DNA from: JBCDGH01 sp038751365
GTDB lineage: Bacteria; Patescibacteriota; JACMRA01
Direction of reading: 5' to 3'
NCBI GenBank assembly: GCA_038751365.1
Contig: JBCDGH010000012.1
Location: 1 to 30,793 of the forward strand
Length of the DNA stretch: 30,793 nucleotides
The notes under the pieces were generated by a model. The model did no database searches, was not told the DNA's origin, and saw nothing but the letters and a program-made list of their open reading frames with translations. Each line of letters starts with the position of its first letter. Position 1 is the stretch's first letter. The translations under genes were made by a program, and so were the position numbers. This document shows, one piece after another, positions 8,604-16,424 of the stretch.

Positions 8604-8939
8604 CTAAACGCTTAGATACTTAGCTATTTTGCTTATCTCAATCCTCTCTTGGGACATAGTGTCTCGATTCCTTAAAGTTACTGTACCGTCTTCTTTGGTC
8701 TGATAATCTATAGTGACGCACCATGGAGTACCATTTTCATCTTGCCTACGATAGCGTTTACCTACTGATCCAGACTCATCATAATCACAGGAGATACTTT
8801 GTTTTTTCAAATTCACATAAATCTCTTTTGCCACGTCAGCTAAACCGTCTTTCTTCATCAAGGGCAAGATAGCAACTTTGTAAGGAGCTAGATGGAATGG
8901 CAATTTAAGGACTATTCTTTTTTCATCTAAAGATTGCAT
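8604..8939 (-). CDS. glyS: Glycyl-tRNA synthetase anticodon-binding domain as a separate ORF, 111 aa
   Basis: This is the C-terminal anticodon-binding domain of alpha2-type GlyRS: KLPFHLAPYKVAILPL, YDESGSVGKRYRRQDENGTP, VTIDYQ and VTLRNRDTMSQERI all match the family's order. It reads from an ATG at 8939 that lies 29 nt after the stop of the catalytic part. Both flanking frames contain a TAA between the two parts (frame 1 right after ...FYNQE, frame 3 five bases later), so one inserted or deleted base would not rejoin them. Either the enzyme is genuinely split into two polypeptides or the gene is damaged. No Shine-Dalgarno sequence precedes the ATG. It is probably co-transcribed with, and translated after, the catalytic ORF. 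Confidence 0.85.
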   Translation of the reverse strand: MQSLDEKRIVLKLPFHLAPYKVAILPLMKKDGLADVAKEIYVNLKKQSISCDYDESGSVGKRYRRQDENGTPWCVTIDYQTKEDGTVTLRNRDTMSQERIEISKIAKYLSV

Positions 8940-8968
8940 ATATCGTACTAAATAATGTTGGTATTATC

Positions 8969-10015
8969 TTATTCCTGATTATAAAATTCAAACATACAAG
9001 CTAAAAACATCCGATTAAAACCCAAGGAAGCTTCGATAATATAAGGGTTGTAACGTGTATTAGTTTCCGGGTCTAAGTAGCTCAGGTCTTGCCCACTAAA
9101 CTCACTATGCTGGTCAGTGTCGTAGCTAGTGCGATTATGTAGACCCCCAATTTCCTTCCATCCCATATCTCCGAAGTAGTAATCTATGTCCCAAGCGTCC
9201 TTAGCATAAAAAGCTCTTTCTTCAGAGCTGTGCTGTCTCCAACGTAAATTTTCCGGATTTAGACCTAAAGCCTGCACATAAAAATCCCAAGTATAATTTT
9301 TCCAGTGTTCATACCACTCATCTTCAGTTCCAGGTTTTACAAAAAACTGCACGTCCATCTGCTCAAACTCCCGAGTGCGAAACATAAACTGTTTTACTGT
9401 AATCTCGTTACGGAAAGTTTTGCCAATCTGAGCTATACCAAAAGGTAGTTTACGGCGTGTAGTCTCTTGTACAGCTTTCCAGTTCAAATAGATATTTTGA
9501 CAGCTTTCACCCTTTAGATAGGCTACTGACCTCTCATCTTCTACAGGACCTAAATGAGTCTTAACTAATAAATTAAATTTCTTGGCTTTAGACAAAGCAT
9601 TACCATCAGGTGATTTTAGATTGTTATCAAGAATAATCTGGTCTATCTCCTCAGCGTTTAAAGATCCAGCATCTTCCACTAAATCTCTATCCTCGATCAA
9701 ATGATCCGCTCGGTAACGTTTGCGAGTGACTACATCCTCTACCAACAAATCACTAAACCCTCCAATATGACCACTAGCTTCCCAAGTCTTTGGGTGCATA
9801 AAAATAGCTCCTTCAATCTCTACAACATCAATCCGAGAAGTAACATTCCAAAGCCTCCACTGAGATTCAATATTCTTCTTCAGTAAAGTGCCTACAGGAC
9901 CAAAATCGTAGGTAGCAGCAAAGCCTCCGTAAATTTCACTAGAGGGATATACAAAGCCTTTTCGGCGACAGAAATCGACTATAGTTTTTAGCTTTAATCC
10001 ACTATTAGTTGGCAT
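8969..10015 (-). CDS. glyS: Glycyl-tRNA synthetase catalytic domain (alpha2 type), 348 aa
   Basis: This is a class II aminoacyl-tRNA synthetase catalytic core that charges tRNA-Gly. Family landmarks in order are: KTIVDFCRRKGFVYPSSEIYGG and YDFGPVG near the N terminus, SGHIGGFSD, motif 2 FRNEITVKQFMFRTREFEQMD, WKEIGGLHNRTSYDTDQH, and motif 3 PYIIEASLGFNRMFLA. The ORF stops (TAA) just after motif 3, exactly where the anticodon-binding domain should follow. Normal alpha2 GlyRS is about 450-500 aa; the sum of the two pieces here is 459. The start at 10015 (MPTNSGLKLK) is normal for the family. As an essential enzyme it should be functional unless another copy exists outside the window. Confidence 0.92.
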   Translation of the reverse strand: MPTNSGLKLKTIVDFCRRKGFVYPSSEIYGGFAATYDFGPVGTLLKKNIESQWRLWNVTSRIDVVEIEGAIFMHPKTWEASGHIGGFSDLLVEDVVTRKRYRADHLIEDRDLVEDAGSLNAEEIDQIILDNNLKSPDGNALSKAKKFNLLVKTHLGPVEDERSVAYLKGESCQNIYLNWKAVQETTRRKLPFGIAQIGKTFRNEITVKQFMFRTREFEQMDVQFFVKPGTEDEWYEHWKNYTWDFYVQALGLNPENLRWRQHSSEERAFYAKDAWDIDYYFGDMGWKEIGGLHNRTSYDTDQHSEFSGQDLSYLDPETNTRYNPYIIEASLGFNRMFLACMFEFYNQE

Positions 10016-10038
10016 AAATACAAAGGTATACAGCTAGA

Positions 10039-10067
10039 AATAAGGTGATAATCTCCAATCTTGTCAA
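10039..10067 (-). promoter_or_regulatory. Possible promoter of the split glycyl-tRNA synthetase operon
   Basis: On the minus strand there is a perfect TTGACA (10062-10067), a 17-bp spacer and a weak -10 box CTTATT (10039-10044). Its -35 box lies 3 bp from the -35 box of the divergent gene, so the two promoters could compete. Confidence 0.45.
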
Positions 10068-10070
10068 TGC

Positions 10071-10099
10071 TTGCACAGATAAAAAACCTATTGTATAAT
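10071..10099 (+). promoter_or_regulatory. Promoter giving a leaderless transcript
   Basis: TTGCAC (10071-10076), a 17-bp spacer and a consensus TATAAT (10094-10099). The start codon at 10108 is 8 nt beyond the -10 box, so the leader would be 0-2 nt. Confidence 0.7.
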
Positions 10100-10107
10100 A
10101 TGAGTAA

Positions 10108-10437
10108 ATGGAATTATTACACAGATCACTTACTTTTGGAATCAGCCTCATAGTTGCCACTGTTGCAGTAGGCGGTGGTGTCCAATTCAGCTACAAGACT
10201 GTTGACGACTCAAAAGCTGTTCAAGAGATCTTATATCGAGAATCAGATAGTCAAGTACTTGGAGCCTCTTCTCAAGGTTCGACAACTAATCCTAAATGCC
10301 CAGATACAAGCCCTATCATTGGCTGGATAGACTATCGTGGAAAGAAGACTATAAAGGATAATCTACCAACAGACATAGAAGCTAGTAGCTGTTTCAAAGA
10401 TCATAACGAAGCTAACCAAGCTGGTTTTTTCTTATAG
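10108..10437 (+). CDS. Small secreted or membrane-anchored protein with a C-terminal Cys-pair domain, 109 aa
   Basis: An N-terminal hydrophobic segment (~8-27, LTFGISLIVATVAVGGGV) after a single Arg is a signal peptide or anchor. A polar linker (~30-62) follows. The C-terminal ~45 residues form a compact motif, CPDTSPIIGWIDYRGKK ... SSCF ... EANQAGFF, with Cys64 and Cys95. This resembles the short CPIKGN...CF...EAxxAG modules seen at the ends of secreted nucleases and other CPR proteins; that assignment is tentative. The domain probably faces the outside, where the two Cys could pair or bind metal. The transcript looks leaderless. A terminator hairpin overlaps the last codons. Confidence 0.8.
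   Translation: MELLHRSLTFGISLIVATVAVGGGVQFSYKTVDDSKAVQEILYRESDSQVLGASSQGSTTNPKCPDTSPIIGWIDYRGKKTIKDNLPTDIEASSCFKDHNEANQAGFFL
10414..10433 (+). terminator. Terminator overlapping the end of the 109-aa gene
   Basis: AACCA (10414-10418), loop AGC, TGGTT (10422-10426), then a run of T to 10430 and CTT. The stem and T-tract encode the last residues NQAGFFL, so coding and termination share the same bases. Confidence 0.5.
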
Positions 10438-10467
10438 AGAAATTTATACCAGTTACACTTTTAACTT

Positions 10468-11541
10468 TCACAACTTCACACTAAAAAGCTTACTTGCTAA
10501 TAGGTAGATAATTATTCCCCAAAGACTTAAAAAACCTATCTGTATACCCACCTGCCCAGACCATAAAGGTAATCCGTCCAAGCTAACCAATCTCATAGCC
10601 TCATTAAAATTATATAAAGGCAATAACTTTGCAATAGCTTGTAGCCAACCTGGCATACTATCCACAGAAAAGAAAGTACCTGCTAACAAAAATTGAGGCA
10701 AACTAATAATATTGCTTAAAGGTCCTGCTTGATCTTCATTCTTACTTACCCCAGCTACAATATATCCTAAACCTAAAAATACTACCAAACCAAAGGTAAT
10801 AATCACCAACATCTGCAATAGACTCGTAAAACCTCCTTGCGGATTATAATCAAAAAAAACCACAGCTAGAAATAAGAGAAGTAGATTTTGCGACAAGCTT
10901 ACCACTATTCTAGCCAAAGAATGCCCAGCTATAAAAGGCATAGATTTTGCAGGAGTTGCAAATAACCTTTTGAGAGTTAGGCTATTCTTCAGACTAACAA
11001 AGCTAAAACTGGTAGCAGAAATTGCCGCAGACATAATTGAAAAACCCAAAATCCCTGGTAGAACAAAATCAATATATTTACCACTACGACCAACTAAAGA
11101 TTTTTGCTGTATATTGTATATCGTGGGTCTATCTTGTAAGCTTAATTTATCATTTATGGCGGACAATATACTTAAAACTGCGGTACTATTTTGAGTTTTA
11201 GACCTATTAGTAGTTACTTCCACTTCCAGCACTCCATTATATGAAACTACAGCATCAAGATTACTAATCTCTAGTTTTTTCAATAAATCTTCTTTATCAC
11301 CATAAGTTATAGTAAAAACATCTGTATTCTCTAAAGCTCGAGTGTATGATAAATGACTTGGAACGTCACTTGTGGTAATACCCAGATTATAAGTAGTTGC
11401 CGAATTATCAAAAAAGGCGAAAGAGAAAATAAAAACTAGCGGGAAAAAGAAGCCAAAAAATAAAGCTGAAGGGTTTCGAAAGCTAGACTTCAAGGCCACT
11501 ACAAAAAAACCCCAAAATTGCCTAAATAATACTCTGTTCAT
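10468..11541 (-). CDS. ABC-2 type transporter permease, 357 aa
   Basis: One N-terminal transmembrane helix (~27-45, PSALFFGFFFPLVFIFSFAF) is followed by an extracytoplasmic domain (~50-155). Five or six C-terminal helices form the ABC2_membrane domain, with LLPLYNFNEAMRLVSLDG near the end as is typical of the family. It is encoded 25 nt after the ATPase at 11567-12544, so the two form a DrrAB/YhgE-like exporter. Substrates of this class include lipids, polysaccharides and drugs; none can be assigned. The stop is TGA, one of the few TGA stops in the window. Confidence 0.88.
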   Translation of the reverse strand: MNRVLFRQFWGFFVVALKSSFRNPSALFFGFFFPLVFIFSFAFFDNSATTYNLGITTSDVPSHLSYTRALENTDVFTITYGDKEDLLKKLEISNLDAVVSYNGVLEVEVTTNRSKTQNSTAVLSILSAINDKLSLQDRPTIYNIQQKSLVGRSGKYIDFVLPGILGFSIMSAAISATSFSFVSLKNSLTLKRLFATPAKSMPFIAGHSLARIVVSLSQNLLLLFLAVVFFDYNPQGGFTSLLQMLVIITFGLVVFLGLGYIVAGVSKNEDQAGPLSNIISLPQFLLAGTFFSVDSMPGWLQAIAKLLPLYNFNEAMRLVSLDGLPLWSGQVGIQIGFLSLWGIIIYLLASKLFSVKL

Positions 11542-11566
11542 ATATTAATTTAAAATTCTTTTTGAC

Positions 11567-12544
11567 TTACTCACGAAGCTGCTTACCAGTAAGATGTAAA
11601 AAAACGTCTTCTAAGGTAGCACCCAGCTTTGGCTCAGGGCGTTTAAAGCCTTTTGCTAAGAGGTTGTCTACCAAGGCTTCTGTAGTATTAATTTCCAAAA
11701 GGTGGCCATCGTCCATAATAGCTATTCTATCGCACAATGCTTCAGCCTCGTCCATATAGTGAGTAGTTAATACAATTGTTTTACCTCTGTGTTTGAGATT
11801 GGTGATTGTATCCCACAAGTTTCTTCTAGCCTGAGGATCAAGACCCGTAGTAGGTTCATCAAGAAATAAAATGAGTGGATTGGATACAAGTGTACAAGCT
11901 ATGCTAAATCTTTTCTGCTGACCACCACTGAGCTGACTAGGAGTATTCTTCGCCTTATGATCAAGATCTACAGTTTTTAGTAACTCCATTGGAGAAATAT
12001 CAACATCGTATATATCAGCAAACAAATCTAAAGTTTCAATTAGATTAATCCGTGGATAAAAACCACTATTTTGCAGCTGTATGCCTACAATCTTTTTCAC
12101 GTGATCGGGATAAGTATCTACGTTCAGACCATCGATGAATATCTGCCCAGAAGTTTTTGGGATTATGGTCTCAATCATCTCTATAGTTGTGGTTTTACCA
12201 GCACCATTAGGACCTAAAATTCCAAATATTTCTCCTTTCTTGACGTCGAAACTAATACTGTCAACTGCAGTTACATTATTATACTTCTTGACCAGCTTTT
12301 TGACTTGGATGATGGGTCTATCCTTTTTTACATAAGCCCGCTTGCGAGTAGTAGTTTGAGCTGAGCTTTTTGTTACTTCGGTTTTTTCTGATAGTTTTAA
12401 TTTTACTGGGGGCTTAGAAGCAACGTCTTTACTAGATTTCTTGTTTCTTTTTGCAGTATTTTTAGACTCTACTCCACTGACTGACTTTGAGCTAGATTTC
12501 AGCTCTTTAGAATTTGTATTTTTAGCTTTCGTAACCTTAGCCAT
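11567..12544 (-). CDS. ABC-2 transporter ATPase with a long Lys/Ser-rich N-terminal tail, 325 aa
   Basis: Residues ~77-300 are a standard DrrA/CcmA-type nucleotide-binding domain: Walker A GPNGAGKTTT (111-120), signature LSGGQQKRFSIACTL, Walker B LILFLDEPTTGLD and TTHYMDEAEALCDR. The first ~75 residues are unusual. They are almost entirely Lys, Ser, Thr and Ala (for example KSSSKSVSGVESK) and look disordered and strongly basic. The C terminus ends with LGATLEDVFLHLTGKQLRE, typical of the family. It pairs with the permease downstream. The tail may bind nucleic acid or anionic lipid; this is a guess from composition. Confidence 0.92.
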   Translation of the reverse strand: MAKVTKAKNTNSKELKSSSKSVSGVESKNTAKRNKKSSKDVASKPPVKLKLSEKTEVTKSSAQTTTRKRAYVKKDRPIIQVKKLVKKYNNVTAVDSISFDVKKGEIFGILGPNGAGKTTTIEMIETIIPKTSGQIFIDGLNVDTYPDHVKKIVGIQLQNSGFYPRINLIETLDLFADIYDVDISPMELLKTVDLDHKAKNTPSQLSGGQQKRFSIACTLVSNPLILFLDEPTTGLDPQARRNLWDTITNLKHRGKTIVLTTHYMDEAEALCDRIAIMDDGHLLEINTTEALVDNLLAKGFKRPEPKLGATLEDVFLHLTGKQLRE

Positions 12545-12605
12545 AATTATAAAATGGAAGATTAAATCTTATAGGACAAAGTATAATTTTAATAACTTGT
12601 TAGAC

Positions 12606-13757
12606 TTAGCCATTTCTATTTGTCAAGTCATTGATGTTCAATGTCAGCACTGAATCTAGCGAATGAGTCGTTGAGGTGATTATATAATAGTCAGTTTGCT
12701 TTAGTAGTTGATCAGCTACAATCCGCTCTCTGTCAAGATCAAACTCGTTGAAAACATCATCTAAAAGCCAAAAAACCGGCTGATTAGAATTTAGAGAATA
12801 CAAGTATTGGCGGGCTATGTTTTTGATAAAAAGTACCAACAATCTCATCTCTCCTCTAGATAAGACTTCTTCCACGCCAAGATGGTTAGAAGTAATCCTA
12901 AAATCGTCTCTCTGAGCACCAAATAGTACTTTACCGATTAGCAGCTCTTTTTGCCAAATAACACTCCAATCAAGTTCATCATATTTGAGAGGATTAAGCA
13001 GGTTTCTTATATAGTATGATTTTTTAGCTCCATCTGAGTCACTTACTTCCCACCTAACTTTCCAATCTCTAAAAGGTGATTCAATAAGCTGCTCAAACTG
13101 AACTAAAGAGTTGTCTAGATATTTTAGAAAATTATACCTAGCAGACCAAATTATATGACTATGGGTAAGTATAGATTTGTTTAAAGTGCTTAAAAGAGCT
13201 TGATCAAAATTGTCCGGGTTTTCAAATACATGCTTAATTAGTCTATGTTTATGTTTCACTAACTTATGCAGGTTTTGTAAGTCTACTTTATAAGCTGACT
13301 CAAAGATTTGATTTAGTAGGTTATCTAGAATATCTAGCTTATTTCCCCTGCTCTGATTAAACCAATAGTTATCCGTAGGTAAATAGGTCAAAATTTTCGG
13401 TTTTTGGACTGTCTCTGATGAATTCACCCTAACAAACAACTTTTCATAATAGTCAGGAGGCAACTTTCTATATTTACTCACCACTCTCCCGCTAGGTGAT
13501 ATCTGACCAGTAAATGACCAGTCCGGATATTGGCACGACACTCCAAAATATTCTGTGCCCGATTTTAGGTGGTGAGCCAGCCTGGTTGTAGGCCAAGACT
13601 GTCCAGTAAAAAGACTATAAAAAGAAGATATTAATGAAGTTTTGCCACTACCGTTCTTGTCCAAAATCGCAAAGGACTCTTTGGGCAGACTGAATTCAAT
13701 GCTATCAAATCTACGCCAATTATGTAGCTTTAACAATAAATTATTTTCAAACTTCAT
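12606..13757 (-). CDS. recF: RecF-like DNA gap-repair ATPase, 383 aa
   Basis: This is an SMC-like ABC ATPase of the RecF family, which loads RecA at gaps via RecOR. It has an N-terminal LKLHNWRRFDSIEFSLP (the family's 'L.NFRNY' strand), Walker A DKNGSGKTSL (33-42), the RecF-specific FGAQRDDF (GxxRDDF), signature LSRGEMRLLVLFIK, and Walker B VFWLLDDVFNEFDLDR (family LLDDVxSELD). The length fits RecF (350-390 aa). The first Walker A glycine is replaced by Asp33, an oddity that may lower ATP affinity. It is on the same strand as, and lies between, two ABC gene groups. No dnaA, dnaN or gyrB is beside it, so there is no origin context here. Confidence 0.85.
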   Translation of the reverse strand: MKFENNLLLKLHNWRRFDSIEFSLPKESFAILDKNGSGKTSLISSFYSLFTGQSWPTTRLAHHLKSGTEYFGVSCQYPDWSFTGQISPSGRVVSKYRKLPPDYYEKLFVRVNSSETVQKPKILTYLPTDNYWFNQSRGNKLDILDNLLNQIFESAYKVDLQNLHKLVKHKHRLIKHVFENPDNFDQALLSTLNKSILTHSHIIWSARYNFLKYLDNSLVQFEQLIESPFRDWKVRWEVSDSDGAKKSYYIRNLLNPLKYDELDWSVIWQKELLIGKVLFGAQRDDFRITSNHLGVEEVLSRGEMRLLVLFIKNIARQYLYSLNSNQPVFWLLDDVFNEFDLDRERIVADQLLKQTDYYIITSTTHSLDSVLTLNINDLTNRNG

Positions 13758-13820
13758 TGGTTTAATACCATTAATTTAGAGAAAGTGCTGTCAAAATGTG
13801 TTGGTAGTAATTAAAGAATG

Positions 13821-14639
13821 TTACTCTTCTAACTGAGCTTTGCCTGCCATCAGGTCACAATAATATTGAGACTCATTTAATAACTCATTGCGAGCAAAAA
13901 AATTAATTTCATCTGAACTACTAATTAAAGAAGAGTCCATAATAGCTACTGCCTCATCTAAGGTTTTTAGCCTATGAGCTACCACTAGAGTGAGGGCAAA
14001 TTCTGAAAGCTCATTGATCATTCTGGTAATTGCTTGTTCGCTTATCTCATCAAGAGAGCTTGTAGGTTCGTCTATTAAGATTAATTTAGACTTGAAATGC
14101 TTAGCTCTCAGATACAAACCAGCAAAATTCAGTCTCTGTCTCTGCCCACCGGAAAGATTAAGCCCGCCCTCACCGATTAAAGTTTTTAAACCATCCTTAT
14201 CTGCAAACAAACTCCATAGACCAACTTGCTGCAGAATACTAATCAAATAATCATCATCATACTCTTGACTATTAGCTTCCTCCTCTATAGGTAAGCCAAA
14301 CAATAAATTATATTTTAATTCCCCTCTCAAACTAGTAGCTGTCTGCATTTGCATAGTTATCAGCTCTCTCCGTTGCAAATCGTTAACCTCATAGATATTT
14401 ACCCCACAGATCAAAACCTCTCCTTTAGTCGGCTTTAATTGACCACCTAGAATAGAAATCAAAGTAGTCTTACCTGTGCCCGAAGGACCTATAATTCCAT
14501 AAAGTTTTTTTGATTGCTTGCTTTCTACCTGCAAAACCAAATTATGCCCATTAAATACCTGAGTTTTCTCATTATAATCAAAGTGTAAGTTTTTTAGTTG
14601 GACACTAAGCTGGGACATATTACTCACGACAAATTCCAT
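13821..14639 (-). CDS. Free-standing exporter-type ABC ATPase domain, 272 aa
   Basis: This nucleotide-binding domain resembles those normally fused to ABCB-type exporters. It has an aromatic strand LKNLHFDYNEKTQVFNG, Walker A GPSGTGKTTL (51-60), a Q-loop region MQMQTATSLRGELKYNLLFG (the family's 'Q...LF.GT...N..'), signature LSGGQRQRLNFAGLYL, Walker B LILIDEPTSSLD and H-loop VVAHRLKTL. No membrane domain is attached. The only unpaired exporter membrane domains in the window are the three encoded at 17964-21279, so it may power them; this is inference. The start could also be the ATG at 14618. It lies 34 nt after the DUF3137-like gene and is probably co-transcribed with it. Confidence 0.88.
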   Translation of the reverse strand: MEFVVSNMSQLSVQLKNLHFDYNEKTQVFNGHNLVLQVESKQSKKLYGIIGPSGTGKTTLISILGGQLKPTKGEVLICGVNIYEVNDLQRRELITMQMQTATSLRGELKYNLLFGLPIEEEANSQEYDDDYLISILQQVGLWSLFADKDGLKTLIGEGGLNLSGGQRQRLNFAGLYLRAKHFKSKLILIDEPTSSLDEISEQAITRMINELSEFALTLVVAHRLKTLDEAVAIMDSSLISSSDEINFFARNELLNESQYYCDLMAGKAQLEE

Positions 14640-14673
14640 CTACTTTTTGCCTATTTAATAGACAATGTCAAGC

Positions 14674-15699
14674 TTATCCTGATCCTTTTGTATGCGAGTA
14701 GAACTGATTACGAGTCCAGTTTTCTTTTCCCAACTCTAACTCTCTCACTAAATCTAATACTGTTTCCCAACCGGTAATAATTTCTTCGACACCCTTATAT
14801 ACAGTCTCAGCATTCTGCACCCATAGAGTAGGCTCAAACATATTAGAATCGTTACCCCAAAGTATAAAAATATGATTTTGCTTAAAACTAATTCCAATTC
14901 CAGGATACTTCTTATACAAATCAAGTATTCTGACCATTACTGCTGGGTTTAGAATATATCTAACAAAGACTTCATCATCACAATAAGTATAAAAAATCCT
15001 CTCCCAAGTAGGACTTTCTAGCCTAATTTCTTTAGCAAATCTAGTAGCATACTTTAGATTGATAGGCTGAATGATCAAATTATAATTAAAGTATACTGGC
15101 AAAGTCAGCTTTATAGCAACTCCTTTAAAAACCGTATCTGTCTTGGCTGCACCATTCTTTTTATCACCTATCTTAGTAGTTGCTTCTACTTCAGCTGCCT
15201 CAAAATACCAATCCTTATAATTAAATTTGATATAATCTTCAGATTTAAAAGATTCCAAGTCAACGCTAAAAAGACCACTACCCTCTTTCGGAGCCGGCTT
15301 ATTTTTCTTAAAAAGACTAGCTAAATGCGTCAGAGAATATTGCTTATCAAATAAAATCGAACTATCAAAGCCCTGTTTGGGGTAATAATCTACATTTGGA
15401 ATTATACTCTGCAGAATTTTATAAACAATCTTGTCTTTGTAATCAAAATAATACTTCTTTTCGCGTTTCTCAGCCTCACCTAAAGCTATAGCATAAAGCA
15501 AAATAGGTAGTAAGATTATCCAAAAAATACCAAAATTACCCAGAACAAAGTACAAAGCCAAGAAAAATAAAAGTACTGACAAAAATTGTAGAACCTTAAA
15601 TAGATAAACATACTTGATATCCTTACTATGAGCTTGTTGCAATTGGCTAAGCTCATTCGCAAAGTATTGAATTTTGGTTTGCTTGTCTTGTGATATCAT
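14674..15699 (-). CDS. DUF3137-like membrane protein, 341 aa
   Basis: Two close transmembrane segments (~48-85, from LFKVLQFLSVLLFFLALYF) follow an N-terminal amphipathic stretch. A large soluble domain comes next. The order of landmarks fits the DUF3137 family: EKREKKYYFDYKDKIVYKIL, a SEDYIKFNYKDWYFEAAEVE strand pair, VFKGVAIKLTLP, LESPTWERIFYTYCDDEVFVRYILNP, then ISFKQNHIFIL and FEPTLW. The function of DUF3137 is unknown. The stop of the upstream gene (TGA at 15726) is 27 nt away, so it is probably in an operon with the membrane protein at 15726-16232. Confidence 0.75.
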   Translation of the reverse strand: MISQDKQTKIQYFANELSQLQQAHSKDIKYVYLFKVLQFLSVLLFFLALYFVLGNFGIFWIILLPILLYAIALGEAEKREKKYYFDYKDKIVYKILQSIIPNVDYYPKQGFDSSILFDKQYSLTHLASLFKKNKPAPKEGSGLFSVDLESFKSEDYIKFNYKDWYFEAAEVEATTKIGDKKNGAAKTDTVFKGVAIKLTLPVYFNYNLIIQPINLKYATRFAKEIRLESPTWERIFYTYCDDEVFVRYILNPAVMVRILDLYKKYPGIGISFKQNHIFILWGNDSNMFEPTLWVQNAETVYKGVEEIITGWETVLDLVRELELGKENWTRNQFYSHTKGSG

Positions 15700-15725
15700 G
15701 TGAAAAACTTTTTAGTCTGGCATAA

Positions 15726-16232
15726 TCATGCTACTATGTCTGTTTTCCTTCTTTTTTTGTAAACGTATTTATGACCTTCATTAATGACTTTAATCCAGAT
15801 ATATATTATCAAAATAAGATTTATAGTCGTAAAAAACAAAAATGGCAGCCTTACCCCGATCAAAAATAGACCCGGATTATTATATAGGAAGATAAGATCA
15901 CCAATTATCAAAGCAGACTCTACAATACTCCCTAATTGCAGAGAATTCTCAGTCACGTCTAGCTCTCTTTTCCGAAGACCTATTAAAGTCTGATAAGCCA
16001 AAAAAGCTGAGATAGTAGTAAGAGATAGAAAATCGACTCTAAATGGAATCTTGGGTATTAAATCAAAGAAAGAGGAAGTCTCTAGAATAACGTCTAATAT
16101 AAACTGAGTCAGAGCACTGGCAGATAGGAATGCGCTAGCAAAAATTACTCGATTCGGGATTGGTTTGAGCTTCTCAACATCGTGTTGAATATTAAATGAT
16201 TCTAGGATTTTTTCGATTAACTTATTTTCCAT
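15726..16232 (-). CDS. Polytopic membrane protein of unknown function, 168 aa
   Basis: There are four probable transmembrane segments: ~32-52 (IFASAFLSASALTQFIL), ~70-90 (SLTTISAFLAYQTLIGL), ~105-122 (VESALIIGDLIFLYN) and ~128-150 (LPFLFFTTINLILIIYIWI). The protein ends in a basic cytoplasmic tail (YVYKKRRK). The ATG at 16232 (MENKLIEK) is preferred; an in-frame TTG at 16268 would add 12 residues. I recognise no family. It is the first gene of an apparent run with the DUF3137-like gene and the free ATPase. It ends in TGA. Confidence 0.7.
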   Translation of the reverse strand: MENKLIEKILESFNIQHDVEKLKPIPNRVIFASAFLSASALTQFILDVILETSSFFDLIPKIPFRVDFLSLTTISAFLAYQTLIGLRKRELDVTENSLQLGSIVESALIIGDLIFLYNNPGLFLIGVRLPFLFFTTINLILIIYIWIKVINEGHKYVYKKRRKTDIVA

Positions 16233-16301
16233 GAATAGCTTGGTACATAATAAAACTAATTCAAGCAAGGAATAGCTTGTGATGAGTTAGGATAAATTAT
16301 A

Positions 16302-16379
16302 CTACATAACTCCTATAGCTATTAGAATAGCAATGAATATCGCAATTAGTACGCCAGTAGTTAGATTTTTTTTACTCAT
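16302..16379 (-). CDS. Single-span membrane microprotein, 25 aa
   Basis: This short ORF starts ATG AGT AAA AAA AAT. It encodes a positively charged head (MSKKN) and then an almost pure hydrophobic stretch (VLIAIFIAILIAIGVM) before TAG, the layout of a one-helix membrane peptide with its N terminus inside. A TTGACA-17 bp-CATATT promoter lies 17 bp upstream of the ATG. No Shine-Dalgarno sequence is visible, as for most minus-strand genes here. It may act with the neighbouring membrane proteins or be a toxin-like peptide; neither can be decided. Confidence 0.55.
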   Translation of the reverse strand: MSKKNLTTGVLIAIFIAILIAIGVM

Positions 16380-16395
16380 AATATTTTTTTATTTA

Positions 16396-16424
16396 AATAT
16401 GCTAACTTTACATATAAGTGTCAA
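16396..16424 (-). promoter_or_regulatory. Promoter of the 25-aa membrane microprotein
   Basis: On the minus strand there is a perfect TTGACA (16419-16424), a 17-bp spacer and CATATT (16396-16401). The expected leader is about 10 nt. Confidence 0.55.

Noticed and set aside
8940..8968. Programmed frameshift joining the two glycyl-tRNA synthetase parts
   Set aside because: The catalytic frame ends in TAA, and the frame of the second part also has a TAA five bases later. Reaching it would need two shifts, and no slippery heptamer is present.
12606..13757. Replication origin near recF
   Set aside because: No dnaA, dnaN, gyrB or DnaA-box cluster is seen, and the neighbours are ABC transporter genes.
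10468..15728. UGA recoded as glycine, as in some CPR lineages
   Set aside because: TGA ends the genes at 10468, 15726 and 30664. Conserved genes such as the transporters, protease and dehydrogenase are full length without any in-frame TGA. The gap in the glycyl-tRNA synthetase contains TAA, so recoding would not repair it.
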